A stretch of DNA of 31,939 bases. It comes from RGIG4608 sp964534905. GTDB lineage: Bacteria > Bacillota > Clostridia > Oscillospirales > CAG-272. The stretch is taken from assembly GCA_964534905.1 (NCBI GenBank), contig CAZHPZ010000009.1:1-31939 (forward strand). Reading direction: 5' to 3'. The notes below the pieces were generated by a model. The model was not told the origin of the DNA. It made no database searches and saw nothing but the letters and a program-made list of their open reading frames with translations. Below, piece after piece: positions 1 through 8,008 of this stretch. How positions within the stretch are numbered: the first letter of the stretch is position 1; the number at the start of each line of letters is the position of its first letter. Position numbers and translations under genes: made by a program.

Positions 1-711
1 TTTAATTATATCCTTTATAACCTCTCCGGCAATGATAAAGCCGGCTACGGGCGGTACGAACGAGCACGATGCGGGCGATGTTCTGCCTGCCGTTCCTTTC
101 TTTTCCGCTCCCGTGATATCGTGGGGTGTTATTGGCTCTTCCTCTGAATAGACGACCTTGAGCTTCTTTATACCCGCTTTTCGGCAGAGTCCTCTCATCA
201 CGCGTGCGAGGGGGCAGACCTTGGTATCATATATATCCGCGACGCGGAATGCGCTCGGGTCTACCTTGTTTCCCGTGCCCATTGAGCAGATTATCGGCAC
301 GCCTGCCTCATTTGCTCGCTTGACAAGCTCCATTTTGCCCGACACAGTATCTATGGCGTCCACGACATAGTCATATTTCGAAAAATCAAACGCATCTGCG
401 GTCTCGGGTAGATAGAGCAGAGGATACTTGTTTATTTTCACGTTCGGTGAAATCTGCTTTGCTCTTGCTTCCGCGACGTCGACCTTAAGCTCGCCGACGG
501 TGTTTGCGGTTGCAAGTATCTGTCTGTTTATATTTGATTCGGCTATACAGTCGCTGTCTATGACGTCTATCTCGCCGACTCCGCCTCTTACGAGTGCCTC
601 AAGCACGTATCCGCCGACTCCTCCGACGCCGAATATTGCGACGCGTGCGTCCGCGAGCCTTGCAACGGCATCTGTGCCGAGCAGCATTTCCGTTCTTATA
701 GATGTACTCAT
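1..711 (-). CDS. tcdA: tRNA threonylcarbamoyladenosine dehydratase, 3' end cut by window edge
   Basis: ThiF/MoeB/HesA-type E1-like enzyme that uses ATP to cyclise t6A37 of ANN-decoding tRNAs to ct6A. The 237 codons visible run in frame off the window start with no stop; the family is about 250-270 residues, so little is missing. The adenylate-binding glycine loop is at residues 28-34 (FGVGGVGGY) and the family motif DxDCxxxSNINRQ at about 52-64. A CSMGTGNKxDP segment and paired cysteines further on also fit the TcdA branch rather than ThiF or MoeB, and no thiamine or molybdopterin genes are nearby. The ATG lies 7 bases after the mnmG stop, with an AGGTGA ribosome site inside the mnmG end, so the two genes are co-transcribed. 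Function is inferred from motifs. Confidence 0.88.
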   Translation of the reverse strand, partial: MSTSIRTEMLLGTDAVARLADARVAIFGVGGVGGYVLEALVRGGVGEIDVIDSDCIAESNINRQILATANTVGELKVDVAEARAKQISPNVKINKYPLLYLPETADAFDFSKYDYVVDAIDTVSGKMELVKRANEAGVPIICSMGTGNKVDPSAFRVADIYDTKVCPLARVMRGLCRKAGIKKLKVVYSEEEPITPHDITGAEKKGTAGRTSPASCSFVPPVAGFIIAGEVIKDIIK

Positions 712-718
712 TTTCACC

Positions 719-2596
719 TCAAATTATGCCGAGATATATCATAAGCACCGATATATCGGCAGGGCTTACGCCGCTTATTCGCGACGCCTGACCTATCGTC
801 ATCGGGCGTACTGAGGAGAGCTTTTGTGTAGCTTCAATTCTCAGTCCGCGTATTTCGGAATAATCGATATTCTCGGGTATTTTTTTAGCCTCAAGACGTG
901 CGTGTCGTGCGACCTCCGCCAGTTGACGCTTGATATAGCCCTCATATTTAATGGAAACCTCCGCTGTGATTCTGACTCCGCGAGGAAGCTCCGGGCGGCT
1001 CTTATCTATTTCGGATAGCGCGTCATAGGTGAGTGTGGGACGGCGCAAAAGCTCGCCGAGGCTTATTCCGGTTTGCACGGTTGTCAGACCTGCCCCCTCA
1101 AGGAACGGATTTGCAACGGCAGGAGAGATATATGTGCGCTCAAGACGCTCTATCTCGCGGTCGGTCGCCTCTTTCTTTTCAAGAAAGGCTCTGTATCTTT
1201 CCTCGCTTATAAGCCCTGCGCGGTATCCTATCTCACAGAGGCGTCTGTCTGCGTTATCCTGACGGAGCAGAAGACGGTATTCGGAGCGTGACGTCATCAT
1301 TCTGTAAGGCTCATTTGTACCCTTTGTGACGAGGTCGTCGATGAGTGTACCGATATATCCGTCGCTTCTGGAGAGGATTATCTGCTCTTTGCCGAGGACG
1401 GAGAGAGCCGCGTTTGCACCCGCGATGAGTCCCTGTGCCGCCGCCTCCTCATAGCCCGATGTGCCGTTAAACTGTCCCGCACCGTAAAGACCGGAAAGAT
1501 CCTTGTATTCAAGCGTCGGATACAGCTGTGTGGGATCGGAGCAGTCGTATTCTATGGCGTAGGCGTATCTCATTATCTGTGCGTTTTCAAAGCCTGTGAG
1601 CGAATGCAGCATTTCGTGCTGAACATCCGTCGGCAGGGACGTTGAGAAGCCCTGTATATACATTTCCTCTGTATTCTCGCCCATAGGCTCGACGAAGAGC
1701 TGATGCTTTTCCTTATCGGCAAAGCGAACTATCTTATCCTCGATAGACGGACAATATCTCGGTCCTGTTCCGTGTATCTGACCGGAATACATTGCCGAGC
1801 GGTGTATATTATCCTTGATTATTTTGTGTGTTTGCTCATTTGTGTAAACGATGTGGCAGGGAATCTGCGCAAGACCGTCAAAGAAATGCTCGTCTGTGAG
1901 AGCGGAATAGGGAGTTATTATCTCCTCGCCCGCCTGCTCCTCAAGAGCGGAAAGATTTATCGTCGATTTCTTAACTCTTGCGGGCGTTCCGGTTTTGAAG
2001 CGTCTGAGGCTTATACCCTCGCGCTCAAGTGCCACGGAAAGACCGCTTGCTGCCAAAAATCCGTCGGGACCCGAGGAATAATTCCTGTCTCCGACAAAAA
2101 CTCTGGATTCAAGGTACGTTCCGGTGCAAATTACCGCGCAGTCGCATTCCCAACGCTCGCCGAGGTTGGTTATAAGTGCGGATATATGCTTTTTTCCGTT
2201 TTCCTCTCGGCATTCGATGTCGCAAATTTCCGCCTGTATAAGACGGAGATGCTCCGTGTGCTCAAGAAGCTCCTTCATAAGTGCGTGATATTTCTTTCTG
2301 TCCGCCTGAATACGCTTTGAATGTACCGCCGCACCCTTTCCGAGGTTCAGCGTGCGTGACTGAAGAGTCACCTTGTCGGCAATCTGTCCCATAACGCCGC
2401 CGAGAGCGTCTATTTCGAACACGAGATGTCCCTTTGCCGTGCCGCCGATGGACGGATTGCAGGGCATATTTCCTATGGATTCAAGGCTCATTGTAAAGAG
2501 CACCGTGTCAATGCCGAGACGTGCGGAGGCAACTGCGGCTTCGATTCCCGCGTGTCCTGCGCCGATGACGGCAACCTGTGTTTTTAGAGATGTCAT
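719..2596 (-). CDS. mnmG: tRNA uridine-5-carboxymethylaminomethyl(34) synthesis enzyme MnmG (GidA)
   Basis: FAD-dependent subunit of the MnmE-MnmG complex that installs the cmnm5 group on wobble U34. 625 residues, normal for the family. The N-terminus carries the Rossmann FAD motif GAGHAGIEAA (residues 12-21), then CNPSIGGTAKGHL, the MnmG signature around the flavin, and GTYLES. The C-terminus ends with the helical tRNA-binding segment ISGVSPADISVLMIYL, which is strongly conserved. It sits 48 bases downstream of the penicillin-binding protein gene and 7 bases upstream of tcdA. In many bacteria mnmG lies near mnmE and rsmG by the origin; neither is present here, so the placement behind cell-wall genes is a rearranged one. 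Identification is secure. Confidence 0.97.
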   Translation of the reverse strand: MTSLKTQVAVIGAGHAGIEAAVASARLGIDTVLFTMSLESIGNMPCNPSIGGTAKGHLVFEIDALGGVMGQIADKVTLQSRTLNLGKGAAVHSKRIQADRKKYHALMKELLEHTEHLRLIQAEICDIECREENGKKHISALITNLGERWECDCAVICTGTYLESRVFVGDRNYSSGPDGFLAASGLSVALEREGISLRRFKTGTPARVKKSTINLSALEEQAGEEIITPYSALTDEHFFDGLAQIPCHIVYTNEQTHKIIKDNIHRSAMYSGQIHGTGPRYCPSIEDKIVRFADKEKHQLFVEPMGENTEEMYIQGFSTSLPTDVQHEMLHSLTGFENAQIMRYAYAIEYDCSDPTQLYPTLEYKDLSGLYGAGQFNGTSGYEEAAAQGLIAGANAALSVLGKEQIILSRSDGYIGTLIDDLVTKGTNEPYRMMTSRSEYRLLLRQDNADRRLCEIGYRAGLISEERYRAFLEKKEATDREIERLERTYISPAVANPFLEGAGLTTVQTGISLGELLRRPTLTYDALSEIDKSRPELPRGVRITAEVSIKYEGYIKRQLAEVARHARLEAKKIPENIDYSEIRGLRIEATQKLSSVRPMTIGQASRISGVSPADISVLMIYLGII

Positions 2597-2644
2597 ATTT
2601 TCTCCCGAATTGATGTATAAAAATTATGATAATGCTTTTGATTT

Positions 2645-4723
2645 TCAGTCGGCGCTTCCCTTAAGATATGCGGCAATGACTGCGGCGTCTATTGCTGAAA
2701 CAGATGCGCCCGACGAGCCGTTTTCGACGATTGACGTAACGACTATCTGTGGATTTTCCATAGGTGCGAACGCCGTGAACCAGCAGTTTTGCCCGGAACC
2801 GACCTGTGCGGTACCGGATTTTCCGCAAACAGTGACGTCGATGCCGTAAACGTTGTACATATTGTATGATGCGGTTCCCGAGTTTTCGACCATGCTCTTC
2901 ATGCCCGATTTTATTGTCGAGAGAGAGGATGCGGAAATGGAAACGGTGCTCAGCACCTCGCTCTTTTGCTCATATACGACGTCTTCAGAAAAGCTTCTGA
3001 CGGATTTGAGAAGATGCGTTGCGTATCTCGTGCCGCCGTTTGCAACGGTTGAAATATAAGAGGTTACCTGGAGAGGGGTGTACTGATGTATTGACTGACC
3101 GATGTATGACGATGCTTCCTCGTATACCGTCCAGCTTGACGAGTTTTCGGGGCAGGCGATTTGTCCTGTGACCTCGCCGAGCTCAATGCCTGTGCTCTGT
3201 CCGAGACCGAGGGATTTACAGTATTCGGTCATCGTTGCGATATCTAACTTGTCATATCCCGTGTTTATGAAAAATGCATTGCAGGATACCGTCAGCGCTT
3301 CGATTACGTTGAGGTTGTGCGTGTGGTAGCCGTTGTGGTTTTCACATTTTATGTAGAGTCCGTGAGAGGTGTAGCCGCCGTTGCAGTATACGGTGCTTGA
3401 TTGATTTATAACGCCGTTCTCCAGTCCCGCAAGCGCCACGGCAACCTTGAACGTGGAGCCGGGAGCGTATGCCGCGCCGAATGCACGGTTGAGCAGGGGG
3501 AGATATTCGTTTGTCGCAAGTGAGCTGTAATCCTTTGAAAATGTCGTAAGATCGTACGTCGGATACGATGCCACCGCAAGTATCTCGCCCGTATTGGGGT
3601 CGACGGCGACGCTCGCACCCTCGTTTTTGTTGAAGTCCGACATATATTTCTTAAGAGCGTCCTCGCAGGCAACCTGCGTGTCTATATCGATAGTGAGATA
3701 GACGTCCTTGCCGGCTATCGGCTGTTTCGTTATCTCGTCCTTGATTATCTTTCCGTTCTTGTCGCGTGTTATCGTGCGAACACCGTCGACTCCACGCAGA
3801 TATTCCTCAAATTCCTTTTCACAGCCGCTTATTCCGACTGTTGCGTTGATATCGTAGCCGAGCGCCTTATAGTAATCCCAGGTCTCCGCTGTGATAGATC
3901 CGAGGCTTCCGAGTATGTGTGAGGCATATCCGGGGTACATATAGGTTCTCGCGGAGCTTATTTTGTCGGAAACTCCCGTTATGGAAAGCTCCTTGACATA
4001 GCTGAGAAATCCGATATCGACTCCGCTTGCGATGACGTAGGGGTTTGAGGAGCCGAAGTCCATACGGATCATATCGTATCTGACGCGCAGAAGCTTGTCT
4101 ATATCGGAATTGGAAAAGTACGGATCGCCGTTTGCGTCGACTCTTGTATATTTCCAGCGCTTGACGAAGTATTTGACAAGCTCGTCCGCGCTCTTGCCCT
4201 CCATATTGAGGTTCTTAAGTATCTTGTTGAGCGCTCTGTACGTTGCCGTACCCTCCGTTGTCGCCTCCTCCGAGTAGGAGAGATTGGGATATTCGCCGAC
4301 AAAGGGATAGAGATCGCTCGGTCTGTAAATATTGACGTCCTGCTCCGACATAGCGTCGACGACCGCAAGAATCGTGCGGTTGAATTCTACAAAGTCATCG
4401 GGCATATCGTTGTAGTCGAGGATTATGTCGTAGGAAAACGATGTTGTGACGAGAACGTTACCGTTTCTGTCGCAGATATTTCCTCTGAGCGACTGTATCG
4501 TCTCGGTTTCCGTTGTATATTCGCTCTCCTCACGGAGCTGATTTGTCTTGATAAAATTAAATTGGAGATATGCGAGCCTGAGGGCGTATAAAACGCATAT
4601 CAGAACGAATACGGAGACAAACGCCGTGTATCTGTTAAGACCCTTGACGCCGTGCACAAGCCTTTTTACACCGCTTGCGCATTGCTCTGCAAGCCTCGAA
4701 AGCTTTTCCTTGTTGAGCTTCAT
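2645..4723 (-). CDS. mrdA: Class B penicillin-binding protein (PBP2/MrdA-like peptidoglycan transpeptidase)
   Basis: Membrane-anchored DD-transpeptidase that cross-links peptidoglycan during elongation. 692 residues. A basic cytoplasmic tail is followed by one membrane segment at about 33-55 and the class B start of the pedestal, RGNICDRNG at 80-88. The three penicillin-fold motifs are present: S423-T-F-K (nucleophile serine), S480-C-N482 and K635-S-G637. The KSG replaces the more common KTG, which is a known variant. The order mreD, protease, this gene points to the elongation (PBP2/MrdA) rather than the division (FtsI) role; the motifs alone do not separate these. No PASTA repeats are seen. 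ATG chosen for its AGGAGGGCAG ribosome site. Starts 38 bases after the CPBP gene. Confidence 0.92.
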   Translation of the reverse strand: MKLNKEKLSRLAEQCASGVKRLVHGVKGLNRYTAFVSVFVLICVLYALRLAYLQFNFIKTNQLREESEYTTETETIQSLRGNICDRNGNVLVTTSFSYDIILDYNDMPDDFVEFNRTILAVVDAMSEQDVNIYRPSDLYPFVGEYPNLSYSEEATTEGTATYRALNKILKNLNMEGKSADELVKYFVKRWKYTRVDANGDPYFSNSDIDKLLRVRYDMIRMDFGSSNPYVIASGVDIGFLSYVKELSITGVSDKISSARTYMYPGYASHILGSLGSITAETWDYYKALGYDINATVGISGCEKEFEEYLRGVDGVRTITRDKNGKIIKDEITKQPIAGKDVYLTIDIDTQVACEDALKKYMSDFNKNEGASVAVDPNTGEILAVASYPTYDLTTFSKDYSSLATNEYLPLLNRAFGAAYAPGSTFKVAVALAGLENGVINQSSTVYCNGGYTSHGLYIKCENHNGYHTHNLNVIEALTVSCNAFFINTGYDKLDIATMTEYCKSLGLGQSTGIELGEVTGQIACPENSSSWTVYEEASSYIGQSIHQYTPLQVTSYISTVANGGTRYATHLLKSVRSFSEDVVYEQKSEVLSTVSISASSLSTIKSGMKSMVENSGTASYNMYNVYGIDVTVCGKSGTAQVGSGQNCWFTAFAPMENPQIVVTSIVENGSSGASVSAIDAAVIAAYLKGSAD

Positions 4724-4761
4724 ACTGCCCTCCTTTCGCTTATTTTGATATTTATATCGGG

Positions 4762-5811
4762 TTATCCGGCAAAGGTGTTAAGTGCCATAAGTGCAACGCA
4801 GGCAATCGTCAGCGTGATCGCTCCGACGTTGATGAGTATGATGTCGGCGGCGCTGTCCTTGGGGAAGCGTACCTCGCCCTTTGAAAGTCTTATTTTCATT
4901 ATGTTGCGCAAAAGCGTGATAAGACCTGCGAGCATCATAGCGAGCATTACGATCTCGTAAACGGCAAGGAGCGTTACCGGCAGTGCTATCGAGCTGAGGT
5001 ATTCGGTCGTGATCTCACCCGATGCAAGGAGAGCCGAAAATTCCTCGTAGTCGAAGAGCGACATAATGTACGATGGAAGCACTCCGCAGAACAGGTTTAT
5101 AAATATGTGAAGAGCTGCGGTATATACGATCTTGCCCGTTCTGAGATAAATGAACGAGAACACTGCACCGAGGAAGAATGCGTAGAAGAACTGATAGAGA
5201 TTTCCGTGGAACAAGCCGAACACGAGAGAGGGAATAAGTATTGCAACAAGCTCTCCGTATGGCGTGAGACGGTCGATGAACAGCTTTCTGAACATAATCT
5301 CCTCCGCAATGGGACCTATGATTCCGACAATGACTATCGAAAGCAGAACGTTGGTCTCGCCGAGCAGGGTGTTTACCGAGTTTTCGGGCGTGATGCCGAG
5401 ATAAAGCTCCATATATGTCATAATGAGCGAGGAAATGTAGTTTCCAACGTACATAATGAATATCGAGCATACGCCGTATTTCAAAAATCCCTTAGCGCCG
5501 AGCGTCGTTGCCTCGGGAGCCTTTGCGGGAATTTTCTTTACAAGAATATAAAGTATTGGAAGCGCGATGAGGTACTGTATCACCGACGAAAGTATTATCG
5601 AAACGTTGTAATTGCCCGAGAGCTGCGGTGCGAAATTCGCAAGTGCATAGCTTGCGACGACGGCAAGAAGATTTGTTATGACAAGATATGAGAGAAATGC
5701 GAGTCCGAGCCTTGAAAACACGCTCTTGTGCGCCTTTTTCACCTCGTCGCTCATATATATTTGTTCGGGAGCGGGAGAACCGTTAAAATTAGGATCGAAA
5801 TTATCGTTCAT
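4762..5811 (-). CDS. CPBP family intramembrane glutamic protease
   Basis: Polytopic membrane protein of the CAAX protease and bacteriocin-processing (CPBP, Abi) family, 349 residues with about eight hydrophobic segments. All family motifs are visible: E170-E171-x-x-x-R175 (IAEEIMFRKL), the FGLFHGN box with H202, and HIFIN with H235 and N239. The two glutamates and two histidines form the expected metal-independent glutamic active site. The first 30 residues are polar and proline-rich. It lies between mreD and the penicillin-binding protein with gaps of 18 and 38 bases, so it is part of the cell-elongation operon; a role in processing or maturing a cell-envelope protein is a guess from position. 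The substrate cannot be inferred. Confidence 0.92.
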   Translation of the reverse strand: MNDNFDPNFNGSPAPEQIYMSDEVKKAHKSVFSRLGLAFLSYLVITNLLAVVASYALANFAPQLSGNYNVSIILSSVIQYLIALPILYILVKKIPAKAPEATTLGAKGFLKYGVCSIFIMYVGNYISSLIMTYMELYLGITPENSVNTLLGETNVLLSIVIVGIIGPIAEEIMFRKLFIDRLTPYGELVAILIPSLVFGLFHGNLYQFFYAFFLGAVFSFIYLRTGKIVYTAALHIFINLFCGVLPSYIMSLFDYEEFSALLASGEITTEYLSSIALPVTLLAVYEIVMLAMMLAGLITLLRNIMKIRLSKGEVRFPKDSAADIILINVGAITLTIACVALMALNTFAG

Positions 5812-5829
5812 ATATCTTATTTCCTTTCT

Positions 5830-6357
5830 TTATTTGGCATTTTTGTTAAGTGCACGAACCGTTCTGCTCATAACGAGGTAGGATGTGGAGCAAAAGATGA
5901 CGGACGAGATGAATTCGGGGACGACAGCATAGATGAGTGTGTGAAAAAGTCCCGATGCGTGCGAGAATATTATAAGCTCCGCAAAATTGAACGCTGCCTT
6001 TGCACAGTAGGCAAGCATGGCGAGAGCCAAAAATGCGGGATAATTCCTTTTCGGGAAGCGCTTGCAGATGTAGGACAGTACGCATGCGCAGAAAAACGAG
6101 AAAAGAATGTAGAGAGGGTATGAGAATCCTCCGAGGGCACAGTAAAGGAAGCCCGCAATGATTCCTCCGACTATGCATATTCTGTCGCTCTCAAGCATTG
6201 CGAGGGCAACGACGGCGCCGAGCAAAAGGTCGGGCGGGGCACCGAGAATATTTATTATCGAGAAGAACGAGACCTGAGCCACACCGAGCAAAAAGAGAAC
6301 CGCTCCGTACGGTACGGATCTGTATGCCGTGGGGTTTGATTTTAATCTGATATTCAG
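5830..6357 (-). CDS. mreD: MreD-like rod-shape membrane protein, probable CTG start
   Basis: Small hydrophobic protein with about five membrane helices, resembling MreD of the elongasome (a PDLLLGAVVALAML segment, then a GG-IIAGFLY helix). The frame has no ATG. The only track-style start, a TTG at 6291, has no ribosome site and removes most of helix 1. Upstream in frame, a strong AAAGGAGG at 6365-6372 lies 7 bases before a CTG codon at 6357-6355. Starting there gives 175 residues beginning MNIRLKSNP, a typical MreD amino end, and full helix 1. The next in-frame stop is at 6379-6381. First gene of the operon, behind a TATAAT promoter at 6403-6431. MreB and MreC are not nearby. MreD calls rest on hydrophobic pattern and context, so the family call is less sure than the reading frame. 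Confidence 0.75.
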   Translation of the reverse strand: MNIRLKSNPTAYRSVPYGAVLFLLGVAQVSFFSIINILGAPPDLLLGAVVALAMLESDRICIVGGIIAGFLYCALGGFSYPLYILFSFFCACVLSYICKRFPKRNYPAFLALAMLAYCAKAAFNFAELIIFSHASGLFHTLIYAVVPEFISSVIFCSTSYLVMSRTVRALNKNAK

Positions 6358-6402
6358 AGCCTTGCCTCCTTTCGAAAATTAATCTATTGTACTCCATTTT
6401 GA

Positions 6403-6431
6403 ATTATACAACAAAACGCTTAAAAAATCAA
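6403..6431 (-). promoter_or_regulatory. SigA-type promoter of the mreD operon
   Basis: Reading on the minus strand, TTGATT (6431-6426) and TATAAT (6408-6403) are separated by 17 bases. It sits about 45 bases upstream of the mreD ribosome site and back to back with the pectinesterase promoter. Confidence 0.65.
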
Positions 6432-6473
6432 TAAAATATATGTAAATAAATAAAAAAGAGTGTCGGAGCACGA

Positions 6474-6502
6474 TTGACAAGGCGGCGCAAAAATGATAAA
6501 AT
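6474..6502 (+). promoter_or_regulatory. SigA-type promoter of the pectinesterase gene
   Basis: TTGACA at 6474-6479 and TAAAAT at 6497-6502 with a 17-base spacer. It leaves a leader of about 28 bases before the start codon, which shows that in-frame start codons further upstream cannot be used. Confidence 0.75.
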
Positions 6503-6536
6503 ACGATACGAAAAGACAAACGGGAGAGGTATGCGT

Positions 6537-7310
6537 ATGCCACAGTATCATATAAGCGAAAGTCATATAACGATTGAGGGGAAGACGTTCGGCGGAGCAA
6601 GATACGCACGTGAGATGTGCGAGGACGGCAAAAGGCTCGGAACATTCAGAAGCTACACTGTGCTTGTTGACGGGGACGACGTTCATTTCAAAAAATGCGT
6701 GTTTGAAAACACGGCGGGACGCGGAGCGGATGTCGGTCAGGCGATAGCCCTGTATCTTGACGGAGACGGCATCACGCTTGAGGATTGCCGTATTATCGGA
6801 CATCAGGATACCTTGTTCTTGGCACCTCTGCCGGAAAAGGAATATATCCCGGGAGGATTTATCGGACCGGGAGAGTTCAAGGAGCGCACAAGGCGTACCT
6901 TTTATTTTAAACGTTGCCGAATAGAGGGCGGCGTGGACTTTATCTTCGGCGGAGCAACCGCTTATTTTGACGAGTGCGAATTTGTAAGCGTGGAGCCGGG
7001 ATATGTTTTCGCTCCGTCGACGCCGAGTGACGTTGAGGTGGGATTTGTCGCGAGAAACTGCACGTTCTCCGCAGCAGAGGGTGTTGAGGACGGCTCCTGC
7101 TATATTGCACGCCCATGGAGAGACTATGCGTATGCGCAGATAATAGACTGCAAGCTCGGCGCTCATATAAACGGTGCGGGATTCCACGATTGGGATAAGA
7201 CACACGCTCACGCTACCGTGAGATTTTACGAGAGCGGCTCCGTCGGCAAGGGCTCGGAAGGCGAGAGAGCGGAATTTGTAAGGCAAAATTGTGACGTCCC
7301 ACATATGTAA
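6537..7310 (+). CDS. Pectinesterase-like protein, small and without a signal peptide
   Basis: Right-handed beta-helix carbohydrate esterase of the CE8 type, 257 residues. All catalytic motifs of pectin methylesterases are in order: GQAIAL with Q68, HQDTLF with Q90 and D91, DFIFGG with D134, and ARPW with R192 and W194. These correspond to the oxyanion-hole glutamine, the acid/base and nucleophile aspartates, and the substrate arginine. It should remove methyl esters from galacturonate chains. It starts right at the first beta strand with no signal peptide or anchor, and it is shorter than the secreted enzymes of 300 or more residues, so it probably acts in the cytoplasm on imported pectic oligomers. 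Start at 6537 chosen over ATG 6531 because GGGAGAGG at 6522-6529 is 7 bases away. It is a single-gene unit, with no pectin transport or lyase genes beside it. Confidence 0.9.
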   Translation: MPQYHISESHITIEGKTFGGARYAREMCEDGKRLGTFRSYTVLVDGDDVHFKKCVFENTAGRGADVGQAIALYLDGDGITLEDCRIIGHQDTLFLAPLPEKEYIPGGFIGPGEFKERTRRTFYFKRCRIEGGVDFIFGGATAYFDECEFVSVEPGYVFAPSTPSDVEVGFVARNCTFSAAEGVEDGSCYIARPWRDYAYAQIIDCKLGAHINGAGFHDWDKTHAHATVRFYESGSVGKGSEGERAEFVRQNCDVPHM

Positions 7311-7336
7311 AATTATTTAAATTTTGAAAAATTGTG

Positions 7337-7365
7337 TTGACAAAGATAATTTTTTGCTGTATAAT
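7337..7365 (+). promoter_or_regulatory. Consensus SigA promoter of the AbrB-type regulator
   Basis: TTGACA at 7337-7342 and TATAAT at 7360-7365, spacer exactly 17 bases. Predicted start of RNA near 7372, leaving a leader of about 56 bases. Confidence 0.88.
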
Positions 7366-7427
7366 GTAGGACAATAAAGAAATGTAAAAAGTTTCTTAAA
7401 ATATTAATGACCAAAGGAGCTAATATT

Positions 7428-7673
7428 ATGAAGTCAACTGGTATCACAAGACCTGTCGATGCACTCGGAAGAGTAGTCATCCCCATGGAGATTCGCGAGC
7501 ATTTCGGAATCAAAACAAAGGATCTTCTTGAAATTTACGTAAACGAAGATCAGATTATCCTCACAAAGTACGGCAACAGCTGTATCATTTGCGGAAGCAA
7601 AGAGGGCGAGCTTAAGGAGTTGAACGGCAAGTACGTTTGCGCTCATTGCCTTAACGAGCTCAACAAGGGTTGA
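7428..7673 (+). CDS. AbrB/SpoVT-type transition regulator with C-terminal zinc knuckle
   Basis: 81-residue DNA-binding protein. Residues 1-48 form the swapped-hairpin AbrB fold, with the signature VDALGRVVIPMEIRE. Residues 52-74 hold two CxxC pairs (C52/C55 and C71/C74) spaced as a small zinc ribbon, which replaces the usual hydrophobic multimerisation tail of AbrB. Homologues in spore-forming clostridia act as global transition-state regulators; the targets here cannot be read. Start at ATG 7428, seven bases after AAAGGAGC at 7413-7420; an upstream in-frame ATG at 7407 overlaps the ribosome site and is not used. It stands alone between its own consensus promoter and a strong terminator, suggesting high expression. 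Confidence 0.9.
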   Translation: MKSTGITRPVDALGRVVIPMEIREHFGIKTKDLLEIYVNEDQIILTKYGNSCIICGSKEGELKELNGKYVCAHCLNELNKG

Positions 7674-7728
7674 AAACAAATAGTAGCTCACTATTATATA
7701 TAGCCCCATCGCCGCGTGGCGAAAATAA

Positions 7729-7766
7729 AAAAGAGAACCTGAAAAAATCGGGTTCTCTTTTTTTTG
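7729..7766 (+). terminator. Rho-independent terminator after the AbrB-type gene
   Basis: AGAGAACC pairs with GGTTCTCT around an A-rich loop, followed by eight T residues. The A-rich left flank means it may also work in the other direction. Confidence 0.85.
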
Positions 7767-7817
7767 TATGATAAAAGCTATATGATTGCGGCGTGATTCG
7801 ATACATAAACTATGGGT

Positions 7818-8008
7818 CAATCCCTCCGTCACGGACAAGCCGTGCCACCTCCCTTTACACAAGGGAGGCTTATGGTAGTCGTCGTATCTTTGAGTTGCGT
7901 TACAATTATGCGAGAACTTGCTTTTTAAATATGATTTGCAGTGGCAACAAGATGTACCAAGGCTCCCTTGTGTAAAGGGAGCTGTCAGCGAAGCTGACTG
8001 AGGGATTG
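7818..8008. mobile_element. MITE-like intergenic element with inverted repeat ends
   Basis: A 191-base non-coding element. The left end (7818-7869) and the reverse complement of the right end (7959-8008) both read CAATCCCTC[C/A]GTCA, then a small hairpin, then CTCCCTTTACACAAGGGAG. Each end therefore contains a small variable hairpin (CACGG/CCGTG on the left, GTCAGC/GCTGAC on the right) and the CTCCCTT/AAGGGAG palindrome. The roughly 90-base centre has no coding potential. I see no clear target-site duplication. Repeats with this CCCTTTACACAAGGGAG core are, from memory, frequent in gut Clostridia. The right end overlaps the 3' end of the DUF559 gene. Confidence 0.75.

Noticed and set aside
1703..2320. 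205-residue plus-strand frame within mnmG
   Set aside because: A shadow of a well-supported conserved gene.
6474..6536. Upstream start of the pectinesterase frame
   Set aside because: These codons overlap the -35 and -10 boxes of the promoter.
6420..7304. 294-residue open frame antisense to the pectinesterase gene
   Set aside because: The plus-strand frame has all catalytic motifs; this frame has none and ends in low-complexity sequence.
7793..7975. 60-residue frame inside the MITE-like element
   Set aside because: It is spanned by the inverted repeat and has no ribosome site.
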